A DNA stretch of 64,000 nt from a virus. Below are positions 62,810 through 64,000 of this stretch, piece after piece. Location of the stretch: positions 1 to 64,000 of the IMG/VR virus record IMGVR_UViG_3300031788_000005. One strand, written 5' to 3'. Position 1 is the first letter of the stretch, and every line of letters begins with the position of its first letter. A program made the translations under genes and the position numbers. The notes beneath the pieces were generated by a model, which saw only the letters and a program-made list of their open reading frames with translations, made no database searches and was not told the origin of the DNA.

Positions 62810-62885
62810 TGGTTGTCGTGACAGGTGCCGACCCTGCTAAATTCTCCATGTAAAGGAGATAATCATGCCGATGATACTCACGACA
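62810..62885 (-). tRNA. tRNA-Val(UAC), divergent T-loop
   Basis: Perfect acceptor TGTCGTG/CACGACA, A-CCA, anticodon arm TCTCC-TTTACAT-GGAGA (UAC), D arm ATCAT-CGGC-ATGAT, T-stem GCAGG/CCTGT with loop GTCGGCA. 76 nt. It shares the short CGGC D-loop and GTCGGCA T-loop with tRNA-Ser(UGA). Confidence 0.8.
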
Positions 62886-62891
62886 GTAAAA

Positions 62892-62966
62892 TGGATGCCT
62901 GTGATGGTGCTGCCCCATCGCCTCGACTTTCAGAGAGTCGCGAACTACTGTTATTCAGAACAGGCA
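62892..62966 (-). tRNA. tRNA-Gln(CUG), divergent T-loop
   Basis: Perfect acceptor TGCCTGT/ACAGGCA, T-CCA, anticodon arm CGACT-CTCTGAA-AGTCG (CUG), perfect T-stem GATGG/CCATC with loop GGCAGCA. The D arm is reduced (CTG/CAG, no GG). 75 nt. Confidence 0.8.
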
Positions 62967-62972
62967 ATAAAA

Positions 62973-63143
62973 TTACTTTTCTTGTAATGATTCAGAATGA
63001 CCGCATTGTGGACATTTCCAACATCTAACAAGTTTTCCTTCTGAATAATGAGTGTATTCTGTTTTAATATTTTCATCAACAAAATCAACAGACTCACCCA
63101 ATTTTAAATTAATTTTGCAGTATTTACATTTTTTATTTTTCAT
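62973..63143 (-). CDS. zinc-ribbon protein (56 aa)
   Basis: CKYC near residue 6 and CWKCPQCGHSE near 41 form a zinc ribbon. It ends 6 bp before tRNA-Gln, so it shares the tRNA transcript. Unknown. Confidence 0.6.
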   Translation of the reverse strand: MKNKKCKYCKINLKLGESVDFVDENIKTEYTHYSEGKLVRCWKCPQCGHSESLQEK

Positions 63144-63200
63144 AAATTTAAAATCTCAACAAAAAGGTTAATTCTTCGCTGAGAATCCAAGGTATATTAC

Positions 63201-63267
63201 TACCCTTGAAAACCCCTATGGTGCACTTTAACCATTCCCCTTGCAAAAAGAACAAGCGTTAAGGGTA
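63201..63267 (-). ncRNA. tRNA-sized closed RNA or decayed tRNA
   Basis: TACCCTT/AAGGGTA forms a perfect 7-bp terminal helix around about 53 nt. It includes CTTGT-TCTTTTT-GCAAG, an anticodon-like arm with UUU but C at position 33. No T arm or adjoining CCA. Further hairpins follow to 63150. Confidence 0.35.
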
Positions 63268-63429
63268 CTAAATCTCTCTAATCCACTCCGTAACTGGAAT
63301 AAATTTTTCACATTTACAATTAGGACATTTTTTAAAAACCTCGTCTAAATTAAAAATCTCAGAACATCCTATGCATTTTTTGAAATTTTGCAATCTTGGT
63401 TTAATTTTGTAATAATCTTTGATTTTCAT
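63268..63429 (-). CDS. zinc-ribbon protein (53 aa)
   Basis: CIGC near residue 19 and CPNCKC near 35 form a zinc ribbon; basic N-terminus. Its ATG lies 4 nt after the CCA of tRNA-Thr(UGU), so tRNA 3' processing would leave a nearly leaderless message. Ends in TAG. Confidence 0.6.
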   Translation of the reverse strand: MKIKDYYKIKPRLQNFKKCIGCSEIFNLDEVFKKCPNCKCEKFIPVTEWIREI

Positions 63430-63433
63430 AAAA

Positions 63434-63508
63434 TGGAGCCAAGCCTCGGTAATGCTCCGAGTTCTCTCGATTACAAGTCGAGTGCATCACTTTGTATGCT
63501 TGCAAGGC
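63434..63508 (-). tRNA. tRNA-Thr(UGU), divergent T-loop and U-U mismatches
   Basis: Anticodon arm CTCGA-CTTGTAA-TCGAG (UGU), D arm GCAT/ATGC, T-stem CTCGG/CCGAG with loop AGCATTA, T-CCA, 75 nt. Acceptor GCCTTGC/GCTTGGC has two adjacent U-U mismatches at pairs 4 and 5, as in the two other Thr tRNAs of the array. Confidence 0.75.
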
Positions 63509-63513
63509 GAAAT

Positions 63514-63589
63514 TGGTGCATCCTGTCGGAACTGCCCCGACATCCCATTCCTTAAGAGGGAAGGCTCTATCTCGCTGAGTTAAGGATGC
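63514..63589 (-). tRNA. tRNA-Lys(CUU) copy b, divergent T-loop
   Basis: Perfect acceptor GCATCCT/AGGATGC, A-CCA, loop CTCTTAA (CUU) on a 4-bp stem TTCC/GGAA with one mismatched pair, perfect T-stem GTCGG/CCGAC with loop GGCAGTT. 76 nt. Second Lys(CUU), with a different body from copy a. Confidence 0.7.
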
Positions 63590-63604
63590 AAAATTATTAA
63601 TATA

Positions 63605-63814
63605 TTATTTAATTTCTAAATTATCTAGAACTTCTATTAGTTTAACATCCAAAATTTGGGCATCATCTTCTGTTAGAGAGCGGTCATAAATCAAACCTTT
63701 CGTAGGAGAACCGTATCTCCAATCTTTCCAGTATTTTTTACCATCTCTATCTTGCCAAATTGTTGTTCCACCGTCACGAATTGTATTAATTTTCTTAACC
63801 AAAATTTCTTGCAT
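63605..63814 (-). CDS. hypothetical protein (69 aa)
   Basis: Charged, with TTIWQDRDGKKYWKDWRYGS in the middle and an acidic helical end. Promoter TTGACA, 17 bp, CATAAT, 6 nt to ATG. Lies between tRNA groups. Unknown. Confidence 0.65.
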   Translation of the reverse strand: MQEILVKKINTIRDGGTTIWQDRDGKKYWKDWRYGSPTKGLIYDRSLTEDDAQILDVKLIEVLDNLEIK

Positions 63815-63858
63815 ATTTTTATTATGAATGAAGTTTAGATTTTTGTCAAGGAGAAAAA

Positions 63859-63933
63859 TGGTCCCAGTAGAAGAAATTGCATCTTTAACTCCGAATGACT
63901 TATGAAATCACCGTTCCACTCTGGATTACTGGG
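63859..63933 (-). tRNA. tRNA-Met(CAU)-like, divergent T-loop
   Basis: Perfect acceptor CCCAGTA/TACTGGG, A-CCA, anticodon arm GTGAT-TTCATAA-GTCAT (CAU), T arm with loop TGCAATT (G for U at 55) and a 4-bp stem. 75 nt. Could decode Met, or Ile if C34 is modified. Confidence 0.7.
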
Positions 63934-63938
63934 AAAAA

Positions 63939-64000
63939 TGGTGGACATTTCGTGTTACGCTCACGACTTTCAACTTTTTCAGAGTTGCACTTTCACTAGA
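63939..64000 (-). tRNA. tRNA-Phe(GAA), 5' end beyond window
   Basis: A-CCA end, 3' acceptor strand AATGTCC, perfect T-stem TCGTG/CACGA with loop AGCGTAA, and anticodon arm CAACT-CTGAAAA-AGTTG (GAA). The 5' acceptor strand lies past position 64000. Confidence 0.7.

Noticed and set aside
1-64000. CRISPR array
   Set aside because: No regularly spaced direct repeats were seen; the repeated promoter words are dispersed and precede genes.
1-64000. TAG as a sense codon (stop-codon reassignment)
   Set aside because: Several intact genes end in TAG directly before a promoter (6170, 23145, 62106), and the split genes also involve TAA and TGA.

Overview
The window is about 64 kb of an AT-rich, very gene-dense genome made almost entirely of small head-to-tail genes on the minus strand. 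It is best read as part of a large tailed bacteriophage (Caudoviricetes). Phage hallmarks are an rIIA/rIIB-like pair, a nucleotide-metabolism block (dUTPase, ThyX, dCMP deaminase, MazG-like dNTP hydrolase), a RuvB-like ATPase, an RNA ligase, a Nudix hydrolase, two metallophosphoesterases, a fibre-like protein, a SleB-like hydrolase, homing-type nucleases (GIY-YIG, HNH, PD-(D/E)XK), a tRNA array and over a hundred small proteins of phage type. A heptosyltransferase-like enzyme and a lipoprotein fit a diderm (Gram-negative type) host, but the host itself cannot be named from the sequence.

Layout. 0-8.4 kb: small unknown genes. 8.4-8.8 kb: two structured RNAs with their own promoters. 8.8-16.6 kb: SleB-like hydrolase, three tandem paralogues sharing a VGCQ motif, a small alarmone-hydrolase-like HD protein, membrane peptides. 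16.6-24.3 kb: RuvB-like ATPase, zinc-ribbon genes, mini nucleotidyltransferase, RNA ligase behind a structured leader. 24.3-29.7 kb: small genes, macrodomain, Nudix. 29.8-35.2 kb: rIIA- and rIIB-like genes, each closed by a terminator. 35.3-37.2 kb: plus-strand GIY-YIG nuclease and a small HTH gene. 37.2-47 kb: dUTPase, deaminase, dNTP hydrolase, HAD phosphatase, heptosyltransferase, ThyX. 47-59.5 kb: phosphoesterases, a plus-strand glycosyltransferase and papain-like protein, HNH nuclease, zinc-ribbon genes, SLOG and ATP-grasp proteins. 59.6-64 kb: fibre-like gene and a minus-strand tRNA array interleaved with small genes.

Two organising features run through the window. First, most transcription units start with a sigma70-type extended -10 promoter (TTGACT, 16-17 bp spacer usually ending TGA or TGC, then TAnnnT) whose -10 lies only 6-9 nt before the ATG. 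The transcript should therefore begin at or next to the start codon; this is called a leaderless-type promoter below. Shine-Dalgarno sequences are almost absent, and genes inside operons are joined by ATGA or TAATATG overlaps. Second, several promoters of the same type drive structured RNAs whose first nucleotides form the 5' strand of a terminal 6-9 bp helix (8.4-8.8, 23.0, 24.2, 37.0 and 55.1 kb).

The tRNAs are unusual. They have good acceptor, anticodon and T stems and encoded CCA ends, but almost none has the universal TTCRANN T-loop; the loops fall into a few recurring alternative classes. Several short genes are interrupted by, or continue in frame after, a stop codon, and some appear to start at non-AUG codons. 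Either many small genes are decaying or translation here tolerates more than usual.
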